Shown here: positions 11,798 to 22,043 of the stretch, one piece after another | Numbering within the stretch: the first letter of the stretch is position 1 | How the letters are laid out: the number at the start of each line of letters is the position of its first letter | Origin: Cylindrobasidium torrendii FP15055 ss-10 | Taxonomy: Eukaryota; Basidiomycota; Agaricomycetes; Agaricales; Physalacriaceae | NCBI GenBank assembly: GCA_000934385.1 | Contig: KN880577.1 | Location: 1-61,566, forward strand | Reading direction: 5' to 3' | Length of the DNA stretch: 61,566 nucleotides | The notes under the pieces: generated by a model | What the model saw: the letters and a program-made list of their open reading frames with translations, nothing else | Database searches by the model: none | Told to the model about the DNA's origin: nothing | Made by a program: the position numbers and the translations under genes

Positions 11798-12680
11798 TCA
11801 CGACAACCCCTGATGTCTAGGCCTTGGATGCGTGAAGCTGTCATTCAGGTATTGACGGAGGTGGGCACGGTCGCGGGGTGTTCCCGAAGGTAACGAGACA
11901 TAGTGTTGTAACCATTGCTTGACGAGGACGGCGACGAGTGCGACCGACAGGCTAATTGATAAACTGCTTGCCCAAAGCACGTTGATAACAGTGGACAAGC
12001 TGTTGACGTTGAACGACGAAGATGGGTTGAGGGGGGATGATTCAACGCTATCGGCGGATTCCCCACGAGCGATGGCACGCTGCAAGTTGACTAGTTCGTA
12101 CAAAAGAGATGCAGACATTTCTGAATAGTCTTGTTGCAAGTCGTTTGTGACTTGGACAAGGAAGGATGTGACCACCGCGGAGAAAAGGCCAGCCTATAGG
12201 AATCATAAGCACATAGAAGCCCATGAATTCTGTACATACGAAAACAAGCATGAGATCCAGACCCTCACGACTTTGCCCAACAAGTATGCCATCTGCGGTC
12301 GCAGCTTCTTCCTGATAGACACGATACAGTCTCGAATTGGCGCTCATTTCTTCGAATTGCTTGTCCGGTCGAAAGCGCTGCTCGTAGTCGTCTTGGTAGA
12401 CTTGCCCAGCGCCCAATGGAACTTGCTGGAAAGGCTCTTGATTTAGTCCAAAAATGTGCCGTTCTTGAGTGGGATGTCTGGTGTATGTTGGTTCATGGAA
12501 AGCTACATCGGTGGGACGAATCCCTGCGCCCGGAGCGATAGTCTCTTCTCTCTTCGGTGGCGGAAACTCGTCTTCCTCGTCTTCAGTGAAAGATTCATTG
12601 TCGGACACGTCCTGGAGTGACATTGGAGGGAGGCCGAGGTCACTGTGCTGTCTAGGCTCAGAATGCGTGCTCGTCGACAT
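11798..12680 (-). CDS. DUF6535 domain protein, C-terminally truncated
   Basis: Two exons (12680-12240 and 12193-11798) join to 278 residues. The start ATG is at 12680 and the intron is 46 bases. After a disordered acidic N-terminus comes YRVYQEEAATADGILVGQ and AGLFSAVVTSFLVQVTNDLQ, the DUF6535 signature. A second hydrophobic segment (INVLWASSLSISLSVALVAV) leads to LVKQWLQHYVSLPSG, also typical. Members are multi-pass membrane proteins that are very numerous in Agaricomycetes and have no known function. Full-length relatives continue with further membrane helices after the QYR-like segment. Here the frame ends within about 25 residues, so this is a truncated copy or pseudogene. Confidence 0.75.
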
Positions 12681-12862
12681 GACTGTTGGAGCCCAAGGTC
12701 ACGGTTGATATTTAGGCGCTCGGCTTGCATTGGAAAATTCAAGAATCAGCGCTCATGAAGGCAATGCATGACAAGTTTGTCATATGGCAGCACGTATATA
12801 GAGCAGATTTAGGCCCGATAGTCTTGTAGTTTCTTATTTCGTGGAATCTTCCCAGTTTGTTA

Positions 12863-13054
12863 TTATGGCGGCGGGGGTTCATCGTGGTCAAAGCTGTAGA
12901 AGAGAAAGGACGCCGGGCCGCTCCAGCCGAATATGGCGACCGTTACGAACTTGTCACGCTTGCTGTCTTTAAAGGCGTAAATTTGAATTTTTTCAATTGG
13001 CACATCTGTGTTCGAATCCGTCGCATATGTTGTTTTCCTGCATCTGAGCCCCAT
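12863..13054 (-). CDS. small ORF, unknown, possibly a C-terminal exon
   Basis: The frame gives 63 residues from an ATG at 13054. It ends in a non-random looking stretch (KRDKFVTVAIFGWSGPASF, then a FDHDEPPPP tail) before a TAA. The frame stays open upstream to 13204 but without another ATG. No family is recognised. It lies alone between the DUF6535 gene and profilin. It may be chance. Confidence 0.25.
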   Translation of the reverse strand: MGLRCRKTTYATDSNTDVPIEKIQIYAFKDSKRDKFVTVAIFGWSGPASFLFYSFDHDEPPPP

Positions 13055-13588
13055 GGAATGATTGGGACTTGTCTGGACAAGCAACCTTATGGGTAACGCC
13101 CGAGTACTTGGCAGGCAGCTAGGCTGAGCTGCATACATTAACAGAGGGACTGCAGAGGCACGAAACAACCGTGGTGGATCCATCATCATATGCCTCCGAG
13201 CCAATTATGGGGATAATTAACGGGACGGAGTCGGCCGCACAGCGCGCAATAATCACAAATTGAACATGTATGCATGTTGTGGGTCTTCACTTCATCTCAT
13301 TGCATGAATGAACTCGACATGGTGCAAACTTGGATTGGCATCGGGTGTGCGCTTGGACGGAAGGTAAAGTGGATGAAGACGAAGCACGAGCTGACGGACG
13401 CAATGACACAATCCAAGCGCAATAAGCAGGATAAACCTTGGCCAAGTTCAAGTGAAAACGTTGTTTCAGAGCGATAGATTACATTCGTGGTGGGGGTGAC
13501 ATTCAGCTTCTCCTATGCGAAATGAAATATAGGTGGGGGGGTCGGCGAATGTGTTTGAACGCGTAGACCGAATTATGGCGAGAAGAAA
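13055..13588. other. no gene seen
   Basis: This spacer contains no frame with recognisable features. It lies downstream of profilin (minus strand) and would include that gene's 3' untranslated region and terminator. Confidence 0.4.
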
Positions 13589-14165
13589 CTAATATCCGAC
13601 GCTGATGAGGTAGTCGGCGAGACCCTCTACGACGGGCGTGGCTTCTGGCGCCTGTGTCGGGGCGGTATAAACAGCGACGAGGACAGCCTGGGTGGTCTTA
13701 ACGAGGATGATACCATCGCCCTAGAGATGGATGGCGAATTAGTCCCCCATCGCACGACCATCACCTCAGGAGAAGGAGAGAAAGAGAGAGTGGACGTACC
13801 CCCTTCTTGCCGTATACGCTACGCTCGTTGGCCTGCAGTGTAAAGTACTTTGCGCCCGCGGTCCGGATGCCGGACTCCTGCACCGATGCGGGGTTGCTGA
13901 AGGAGCCAAGAATGGCGGTCTGCTCAGCCTGCTCGATCTAGAGGATGAGGGCGATGGCATCGGTCAGCGTCGGGAATCGCATGCCACATGATGGCGCACC
14001 GTGAATCCAGGAGATGTGGCCCAGACGCCTCCCTGTAGGCCCAGGATGGCGGCGTGCTTGATCTTGCCACTACCAACGAGGTTGGTGTCGACGTACGCTG
14101 AAGCGTGGAGTTCAGACGGCGGCGCTTCGGTAGCCAACAGCGCGTAGAATACCTTGCCAAGACAT
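13589..14165 (-). CDS. profilin
   Basis: Four exons (14165-14153, 14097-14000, 13937-13800, 13720-13589) join exactly to 126 residues, the usual profilin length. The first exon is only 13 bases and encodes MSWQ plus one base. The sequence begins MSWQAYVDTNLVGSGKI, continues with HAAILGLQGGVWATSPGF, and ends VVEGLADYLISVGY, all classic profilin signatures. The N- and C-terminal helices form the polyproline-binding surface. Profilin binds monomeric actin, poly-proline proteins such as formins, and phosphoinositides, and so controls actin assembly in the cytoplasm. It is a single-copy essential housekeeping gene in most fungi. The model is very secure. Confidence 0.97.
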
Positions 14166-14555
14166 GACGAGAGAAAGTGATAAGTAAAGTGGATGGTGGT
14201 AGGACGAAGGCAGAGCTCAAGCCACGGCCCAATATGTCGCTCAGCCGTCGGCGATTGCCGCTGGATCAGGTCAGGGTCACGTGGAACCTGAGCGCTCTCT
14301 TTCTGCCACCAGAGAGAAGAAATCGACATGACACTGCCGGGCCAATTTCCTCTTCAACTCTCCCCTTTGAAATATTTCGGACCGCTTCAAAGGGAACTGA
14401 TGCGCCATTGTCAGCCCTTTTTGCGCCTGGGCTCGTGTCTACAATCGTCCCTTGCCTTTAGCCCATTTTCTGTCACGTGCGCCTGAGAACAAAGTCACTC
14501 ATATTGCAGCACCGTGCCATTCGCGCGCTCATCTCTTCGACCTCTTCCCACCTCC

Positions 14556-15887
14556 ATGTCTCTTCCACGTCTCTCCCTGGAAATAAAATGCCGTATCCTG
14601 GACCATCTCGACTCGCTTTCGTCTATTGCCCTTGTATGGAAAGACGTTCTCCTTCCCATCCGGCAGCGCCGCTTCCGCAGCATCGCAGTCGTCAAGGATT
14701 CTCACATTGGACGTCTCTTCGACATAATCCTCAGTGAACCGAAGATAGCAAAACTTATCCACCAGCTGGAGGTCGCAGAATACGGATACGGCTTTGGGGA
14801 CACCTACGAGTGCCCCATACTCCCCCACCTTCTCGCGCGTCTACCGGGGATATCCAATCTCAAGCTGAACAAGCTCTGCACCATCAGCCACTCCGCCCTC
14901 TTGCCCCACCTCCTTGCGGTGCTCCCACCCTCAAAGTTGACCAAAGTATCGCTGGACTTTGCCGAATGGACAGAGGCGTACAGAATATTGTTCATGCTGC
15001 ATTCTTTCCCACATGTCGAGGATTTGCGCATATCGGGGCGCGCCAACTCAACCAGGCCAGTCGAACACGGAGGACCGGGCGTGGATATCGTCGAGCTATA
15101 CCAAGCCCCTGCTTTCGAAAGCGTCAAGCGGCTCGAACTATCAGGATACCAGCTCTGTTGTAATGACATGCTCCGCGTTCTCGCGCATAGCGGCGCATTC
15201 CCAAACTTGGAAAGCTTGACACTGGCGTCGGCGACAGTGTCCGGCGGATGGATGAAGAGACTCGGCGAGTGCTGCGCGCGATGGCCAACAACCCTGCGCG
15301 AACTTCGACTTCCGTCTCTATGGCTTGCATGTACGTTGCTCTAGCTCATTCTCTGGGAATGTACACTGATTGTCTGTCTTCTAGACGTGGACGGGCCGAT
15401 TGAGCCATTGGTACTTCCTGAAAGCCTGGAGACACTCGAAATCCATCTAGCAATCAGCCCGGACGCGGACGTGGACATTGCAGCTTTGCGCTTCTGGACA
15501 TCCGTGCTCGAGCGTCGAAGCCGGTCTCTCCCTCTCAAGCACCTGTCTCTCCGCTTGGAGATTGACTGGCAGGCCCTAGACGCTCCCTGCGACAGCCCGT
15601 CGGAGCTGGGCAATCTTCTACCACGACTAGCAGCGATTGCAGCTTCCAAACAACTTGGCGTGCAGGACCTGGAATTGGTGGTGTCGTTGATTCTGGGGGA
15701 GAATGCGAAGAAACCAATGCATATATTTTCGCGGTGTGGGAATAAACTTTTTCCTCACCTCATGAAACGGTGCAAGGGCCAGCGCAAGACGGCGAAGATG
15801 GACAAGAGTCGAAGAGCATTTGTGCTTCGGGATACCCTTGACAAGCCCAAGAAGCTGAACAGATATATCGTTGATTTCCATATCTGA
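14556..15887 (+). CDS. F-box-like / leucine-rich-repeat-like protein
   Basis: Two exons (14556-15330 and 15385-15887) give 425 residues from MSLPRLSLEIKCRILDHLDS, which resembles the start of a fungal F-box (LPxEIxxxIxxxL). The rest has irregular leucine-rich repeats such as LPGISNLKLNKL, FPHVEDLRISG and FPNLESLTLASA. This is the usual layout of mushroom F-box-like proteins, which may act as substrate adaptors of SCF ubiquitin ligases. The intron has GTACGT and CTTCTAG borders. It starts about 390 bases from the profilin start, divergently. Confidence 0.75.
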
Positions 15888-16313
15888 CCTGTATGGATTC
15901 GATACCACGATTACACGCTACTATATTCCCTAAATTTCATGAGACGTACTGTAATGCCAACCAAGCTGCTGCACGATCGTGCGCCGCCTCGGCAAGCGCC
16001 GTCGCACCTCTCTGTAAACGTCGAACTCTCTGTCCAAACGTCAAAGCCACAGCGCCTACGCGTCAATCCCATGCCATCCCCAGCAACCCATACCTGTCAA
16101 CGTCTAAGGAACACCTTTTTGTTACGAAATGCCACAGAGCCACCAAACAGCAGGTGTCCATACTAGTGTGACCGCCGAGACAAAGCAGCGCAGCATCATA
16201 TAACCCAGGGTCCGCGCGCGGAGAGGAATGTAAATCACCAGCGTATTCTTGTTCTTGTCTTTGGTGCGTTGCGTATCCCGCAGTAACGACCAGAATCTCA
16301 TTCTCCACCAGCA
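15888..16313. other. intergenic, no gene seen
   Basis: CATCATATAACCC near 16194 is a possible TATA-like element for the small ORF that starts at 16314. Nothing else is recognisable. Confidence 0.3.
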
Positions 16314-16658
16314 ATGCAAATGAACGCCCTCCTCGCACGCCTCAAAGGCCTCGCCGCCGTCTCTCAAGCTACGCCGGCTTTCACGCCGGAACATCAGCAC
16401 GGACGGGACGAGCATCGCTACACCCCCAAGGCGGACGAACCCACCTCGATCTCGCAGCTCGTTCTGGATCCAACAACGTACTCCCGCTTGCTTAAGACGA
16501 GCGGCATATCAGGAATGGGAAACCATGCCCAACCAGACTCGGAGAGCCGGGACGTTGTCCATCTGGCTGTCCCGCCGAATACACCCATCCACCCAACTCC
16601 AAGGTCGACGCAGGTGTCATCAAGGAGAGGCTCGGTCCCCTCCATCGCAGAGGAGTAG
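16314..16658 (+). CDS. small hypothetical protein
   Basis: A 114-residue frame starts MQMNALLARLKGLAAVSQ. It continues as polar, probably disordered sequence rich in Pro, Ser, Thr and His (for example HPTPRSTQVSSRRGSVPSIA). No family is recognised. An amphipathic, weakly basic N-terminus could be a mitochondrial presequence. It is supported only by a good ATG context and the open frame. Confidence 0.4.
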   Translation: MQMNALLARLKGLAAVSQATPAFTPEHQHGRDEHRYTPKADEPTSISQLVLDPTTYSRLLKTSGISGMGNHAQPDSESRDVVHLAVPPNTPIHPTPRSTQVSSRRGSVPSIAEE

Positions 16659-16867
16659 TCTGGTGCGTCTTCTTTGTGCTTCCTCCGCATAGCTAGGCTC
16701 ACCATCGCCCTCCATTTCGCAGACTCATTAACTATGCCATCTCTCAATTTCATTCCCTCGCACACTCCTCCGATACTTGAGAAAGAAGCATAATCAGCAG
16801 TGATATTATACAGTGGCAATACAAATCTAATACAATACAATCCAATTTACCCAATACATGCGCTCAT

Positions 16868-17369
16868 CTAATCCGATACAAGGTCCCGGACGCCCGCGCC
16901 CGCAACTGCAACACTCGCGACCCAGCACCGGACACGCTCCATCGCATCCACGTACTTCCAATCCAGGCCGGCTCCAACGTCTGGCTCATTAGCCGAGGGA
17001 TGGCGTTTACCAACAGGCTCTACCACCGCTTCTTCGAGTTTGAAAGCAAACGCGACCGCAGACATCGGCGTACACTCGTCTTGCAAGCCTGCCGCTCCGT
17101 CACTTTGGTGAAAGACAATCTCGTTCGGAAGTGTGTTGAACGCCAACTCAAGGGGGTTGCTCTACTCAAAGACATATCAGGATTCTAGTCATTTCCCGGG
17201 CCAGAAAACGCACCTTTGGCGACGAGGACCCCACGCTTGCGGTCGTTCCACCGACACTCAGCGACGGCAGGAACGTCCACTTGCTCACTGGCGACTGCCA
17301 GATATCTTCACCGTGAAGATAATTGCCCTTTTCGAGCACCTCTCTATCCAACCCTATGGCAGCGTACAT
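16868..17369 (-). CDS. small unknown protein with clear promoter
   Basis: Exon 1 (17369 to about 17213) begins MYAAIGLDREVLEKGNYLHG and ends KWTFLPSLSVGGTTAS plus VGSSSPK. A GTGCGT...TAG intron of about 50 bases follows. Exon 2 starts SNPLELAFNTLPNEIVFHQ and runs to a stop at 16868, giving roughly 150 residues. A GTATATAAAG box lies about 95 bases upstream of the ATG, with a CT/CA-rich leader and an AAAATCAAC start context, which suggests a well-expressed gene. There is no signal peptide and no domain that I recognise. The gene seems real because promoter, start, splice signals and frame agree. Confidence 0.6.
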
Positions 17370-17462
17370 GTTGATTTTCGGTGGTGTGGTGTAAAGGCGC
17401 TGGTGGGTGTTGTCTCAGAGACAAGAGCTATTCGGAATTCCAACCCATCTGACAAGCGTTTT

Positions 17463-17472
17463 CTTTATATAC
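17463..17472 (-). promoter_or_regulatory. TATA box of the small unknown gene
   Basis: On the minus strand this reads GTATATAAAG, about 95 bases before the ATG at 17369, with no intervening ATG seen. It is one of the clearest core promoter elements in the window. Confidence 0.6.
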
Positions 17473-17655
17473 TGTCAAATTCCCAGGGCGCCGTCCGCTT
17501 GTTTTGTGTTTTGGACCGACGAAAGGGCTTTGCTTAAGACTGCCCATTGTGACGCTTACATTGTCTCGTCACAAACAAAGGAATGTCACACTAAATATCC
17601 ATTGCGATCACTCGCAAGACAGATTCATTGTATTACGCTATACGACTCGTGACTA

Positions 17656-19418
17656 TTACTCGTCACGCTTAACCTTGAAGACCCAGTTGTACGGAGCAGT
17701 GTCCACCGCCGTCATCTCAGCCCTAGCAGCCATCTGGGAAACCGAAGTCGACGAAGAGGTAGCGACCGAGCTGGACGACGACGCAGAGGCATTGGCGACT
17801 TCGGATGCAACAGCCTCGGCGTTGATGGCGCTGGAAGAGGCAGAGACAGTGCTGGAGGATGCGGAGATGGTGCTAGACACAGCAGAGATAGTGCTGGACG
17901 GTACGCTCGAGGAAGATTCGCCAGCCTTGAACACCTGAACGTCGAGCGGCTCGAATCCGGCAGCAGCAGCAGAAGCAGATGAGGAGGCAGAGGCTGACGA
18001 AGCAGACGACGAAGAAGCAGAAGACGACGACGACGTGATTTGCGAGCTGGAGGCAGAAGATGAGCCGGACGCCCTGGCCACAGAGCCAGTGGTTGTCGGA
18101 TCAGCAGCAGCAGCAACAGCAGGAGTACCAGACGAAGACGCAGACGCAGTGACGGTCACAGTCTTGGTGACAGTGGAGGCCATACCGTGGTCGTCCTCCT
18201 CGGAAGAGGCAAAGTCTTCTTGAGTCAATGTCTCCGGGCCACTGGGGGTAAACACGAGCGTAACATTCTGGGTTTGCGGCGTCGCAGGAGCTCTCTTGAA
18301 GTTGGTCGCACTGGCAGACATATCGTCGACCTCCTCGGCAGCAGCAGTGCCAGCCTCCGGCTCTGGGTTGCTGGCAGTAGTTACACTCATCGGCGAGACA
18401 GAACCAGAGTCGATCAAGTACATGAACGATTGGCTTTGAGTAGGGTCGGCGGGCTCAGACGAGTTGCGGCAGGGAATAACGGTCATCGGCGCAGGGTGGT
18501 CAGGCGTAGGGTTGTACGTCGCGCACCAGGGAACAACAGCGAGTTTCCGGGCGTCGGTGACAAGGAAGTGAAGTTGGACAAACTTGACGTTCGGGTCGTC
18601 CGAAGGCTCGACACTCATATCCTCGACCATGTACGAAGTCGACGAGTTGCGGTCAGACGCATCCAGTTCGACAGGATTCTTGTTCGTGTTCATGTATAGC
18701 GAACCAAGTTTCTTGGGCGAACCAGCGTCGTTCCGGAGCTGCAAATTCGGTCAGAACAATGAACAAGATCATGGCGGGAAATTCGGCACCATAAGGTCAA
18801 TAGTACCCGACGGGGCGTCGTCGTCAGTCCGCTTGCCGATGGCCATAGCACCGCGAGCAGGAATATGTTCCGATCGAGAGACAACGTATGACTCGCCGTG
18901 GTTGTCGTTGACGAGGACGGACGAGTCGGAGCGATCCTTGATATGCACATGTTCGTGGTCGCCGTTGAGGACGATCTTGTCGTGGTCCCAGCCATGGTGG
19001 CCGTGGTGGCCATGGTGGCGATGATGGTCATGGTCGCTGATGTGGATGTGTTCGTGGTCGCCGTTGACGATGACCTTGTCTTCGTCATGGCGGGCAACAT
19101 TCCGGGCATACCGGCCGTGGCTCGACAAGACTTGCTGGGTATCAAACTGACGCTAGGAAGGGCGAGATTAGGGCGATGGTAAAAACGGAGACGGCGGGGA
19201 CATACCTTGCCCCCAGTGTGCTTGCTGCTTCCCTTTGATTTGCTGGCAGATGAGTGCTTGGCGGGCAAGTGCTTGGCCGACGCCTTCTTGGAACCAGAGG
19301 TCGCCTTGGTCGAAGCGACAGAGTGGCCCGCCTTGCGAGGAGCGGGAACAGCGGCGACGTCAAGGGCGAGCGAGACGAGAGTAGCGAGAACAGTGAGGCG
19401 GGCGGCGAGGTGAACCAT
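17656..19418 (-). CDS. secreted Ser-rich protein with His/Asp-rich repeats
   Basis: Three exons (19418-19206, 19152-18790, 18738-17656) join to 552 residues. The N-terminus is a signal peptide (MVHLAARLTVLATLVSLALD then VAAVPAPRK), followed by a Lys/Ser-rich linker. Around residues 90-140 there are two copies of DKVIVNGDHEHIHIS-like sequence (second copy DKIVLNGDHEHVHIKD), separated by a histidine tract (HDHHRHHGHHGHHGW). A unique region with a few Cys and NSS/NVT glycosylation-type sites follows, then a long Ser/Ala-rich stalk typical of cell-wall mannoprotein-like proteins. No clear GPI signal is seen at the C-terminus (NWVFKVKRDE). A role in extracellular metal binding is inferred from the His/Asp repeats. 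The family is not recognised. Confidence 0.75.
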
Positions 19419-19859
19419 ATCGAATGGAAAACAAAAAAGGCGGGAAAGGGTAGGAATGTAGAATAAAGAATGGATGGAGTAGGATAAATGAAAAAAATCG
19501 ACGATCACCAGGACCGAAGAGGAGAGTGGTAGAAGGGAAAGAAGGGCGTGAAGACGTTTGACATCTCGCCCCGACCTTTATAGCTAACCTTTGTTTGCGC
19601 AGATTTGGTTGTAGTTTGACGCCGGCGAGATCGTACACATATATACTTCCTTGGATTAAATTGTATCTCGCGTTGAAGTGTTGAATGATAGTTCAGCTTT
19701 TGAAAATGGCAAATAATGTCTTTTTTTCAGCACGTGCAACTCGGAACATAAGTCACCTTCTACAAGCAAAGCGTCTGGCCCGCTCGAGTGGCACCGCGGT
19801 TTGACATCATGGTGTCTGACCCTAACCCAAGCGCCGTCTCATCTTTCCATCCTTCCACC
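19419..19859. promoter_or_regulatory. divergent promoter region
   Basis: This spacer separates the secreted protein gene (minus) and THI6 (plus). CACATATATACTTCC near 19636 may serve as a TATA-like element. No thiamine-pyrophosphate riboswitch core was found. Confidence 0.35.
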
Positions 19860-21725
19860 ATGGCCATCGACTATTCGCTCTATCTCGTCACTGGGCGCAC
19901 CCAGATTCCAGAAGGAATGGTCAGCAGAATGCGTTAAGCCATTCTGCGCCAGTGCTCATCGCGTCCAGGACTACCTCTATTCCCTGGAAGAAGTCCGTAT
20001 CTTACCTCTAGTTGACTTCTGTCTGACCGTGTCCAGGCTCTTACCGGAGGCGTAACTGTGGTTCAAATCAGAGAAAAGGAAACGGAAACGAACGAGGTGC
20101 GCTGCAGTCCCAAACCCGCATATGTCTCTGATCCGTTTAGTTTCTCGAAATTGCTCTAGCATCGAAGCAATTATGCGACAAATTCAACGTTCCTCTGCTT
20201 ATCAACGACCGCATCGACATTGCTCTTGCTGTTGGTGCCCACGGTGTCCACCTAGGCCAGACGGACATGCCCATCGAAGTTGCCCGCAAGCTGCTCCCAG
20301 AAGGCTCAATCATAGGAATCTCCGTCAACAGTGTTCTCGAAGCCCGTGACGCTGTCAAGCGCGGTGCCGACTATATTGGAGTTGGCGCAGTGTACGGAAC
20401 CAAGACCAAAGCTCTCACCAATCCACTCGTTGGTGTGACCGGTGTCGGTCCAATTCTCGACGTCTTGGTGGACACAAATGTCAAAGCAGTCGCGATCGGC
20501 GGCATTAAGGAATCCAATCTGCTGCGCGTCCTCCACGGCTCTACATCCGTTCTGGGGCGTACACTGGATGGCGTCGCCGTTGTCTCCGACATCATGGCCT
20601 CGGAAGACCCCCAGACCAAGTCTAAGGCACTCCGCCAAATTCTGGACAGCTACAAACTCGACATTCGGCCCTATGCCTTCAGCGATACAATCACGGCCGA
20701 GAACCTTTTGGATAGTGCGGTGGACCTCATGAACGCCCTGTTAGAACAAAACCCACTTGTTCATCAGGTGTGTGCGCCAGTGTTCCACCTCCATCCATCC
20801 ATCTGAGCGCTGCTCAGATCACGAACAATGTTGTCGCTACCCAATCTGCCAACATCACTCTTGCCCTCGGAGCTAGCCCACTCATGGCCACTGCACCAGC
20901 GGAGGCCGCAGACATTGCCAAAATCGCCAGTGCCTGCCTCATCAACATCGGAACGCTCACTCCAGAGACCCGCGAAGGCATGCTACGCTCTGGATTCGAA
21001 TGTAACAAGCTCCGCAAGCCCGTCGTCCTTGACCCTGTTGGTGTTGGCGCCTCAGGTTTCCGCCAACAGACTGTACACGACCTCATTGAACTTTGGCAAC
21101 CCAGTGTCATCAAGGGCAACGCTGGAGAATTGGCCGCCATGGTTGGCTCCTGCGAAGTCCTCAGCAAAGGCGTCGACAGCGTCGGATCAGGCTTTAGGGA
21201 CCCCGTCACGTTCGTGCGCAACATGGCGCGCAGGCAACGTGAGGAGTCCATACAGTTCTTGTTCGTCGGGACGCTGACCGCCATTCGTCAGGCTGCGTTA
21301 TTGTCTTGACTGGAGAGACAGATTATATCTCGGATGGCGAAGTTGTCGTCGCGCTGGCGAATGGAGATCCACTTCTGGGCATGATCACAGGCTCTGGATG
21401 CATCACAGGCTCCTGCATTGCTGCATACTGTGGTGCAGCTACGAATGGGTCGAAAGCACTCGTCAGCCCAACTACACTCGTAGGCGCTGTTACTGGGTTA
21501 GTCTTGCCTTGCGTCCACTGCATGCTTAGACTAACTCTGCCTTCTAGTGTCCTGGCATTGACTGTGGCAGCAGAGGTGGCAGCGAGAAGGAAAGATGTCC
21601 AGGGCCGTGGTACATTCCTCCCAGCCCTCATCGACAAGCTTTCGTTGTTGCGGGAGGAGACTGTGCGCAATGCGGCAAAAATTAAGGTCTATGGTCCGAA
21701 AGCCTCCTTTGACGATGAGGAGTGA
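19860..21725 (+). CDS. THI6: thiamine-phosphate synthase / hydroxyethylthiazole kinase (bifunctional)
   Basis: Seven exons (19860-19919, 19969-19992, 20037-20096, 20141-20767, 20818-21238, 21292-21496, 21548-21725) join to 524 residues, close to yeast Thi6. The N-terminal half is ThiE-like: YSLYLVTGR, VVQIREKE (phosphate/pyrimidine binding), LLINDRIDIA, GVHLGQTD, GVGAVYGTKTK and AVAIGGI. It couples the pyrimidine diphosphate with thiazole phosphate to make thiamine phosphate. The C-terminal half is ThiM-like: ITNNVV, ALGASPLMA, VVLDPVGVGAS, VIKGNAGE, and GSGCITGS carrying the catalytic Cys. It phosphorylates hydroxyethylthiazole. The fusion is standard for fungi. The enzyme works in the cytosol. 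All exon phases agree. Confidence 0.96.
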
Positions 21726-22043
21726 AGGTCTCTAGGTAAATCTATATGTATGTTTAACTTGCTGTACAAACCAATGTATCACTATGCCAATTTCGATGCT
21801 TCAGACTCAGTACTGTGGGCCTCACCACGTTTGCGCGTATGCGGGGAACGGCCGCACTCGATCAAGTCAGAATACACAAGATATGTCCATGTCATTGAGA
21901 CCAATATTTGGGACTATATATGTATATCCGTATTCTGGGTTGCTTAAATATAATAACTTGAATATTATCTCTGTTTCGCGGGACGTCGGACCGACACCTT
22001 CACTTGATCGAAATGAACCTGCTTCCTTGTTCTCATTCGACCA
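21726..22043. other. intergenic, no gene seen
   Basis: An AT-rich spacer with ACTATATATGTATATCC near 21910, about 130 bases before the next ATG. This is a plausible TATA region for the chromodomain gene. Confidence 0.35.

Noticed and set aside
17504..19024. Long open frames antisense to the secreted His/Ser-rich gene
   Set aside because: They mirror its repetitive codons. The minus-strand model has a signal peptide and clean introns, which the antisense frames lack.
19620..19900. Possible TPP riboswitch at THI6
   Set aside because: The conserved CTGAGA and ACC-TGATC-type core elements are not found in the leader or first intron.
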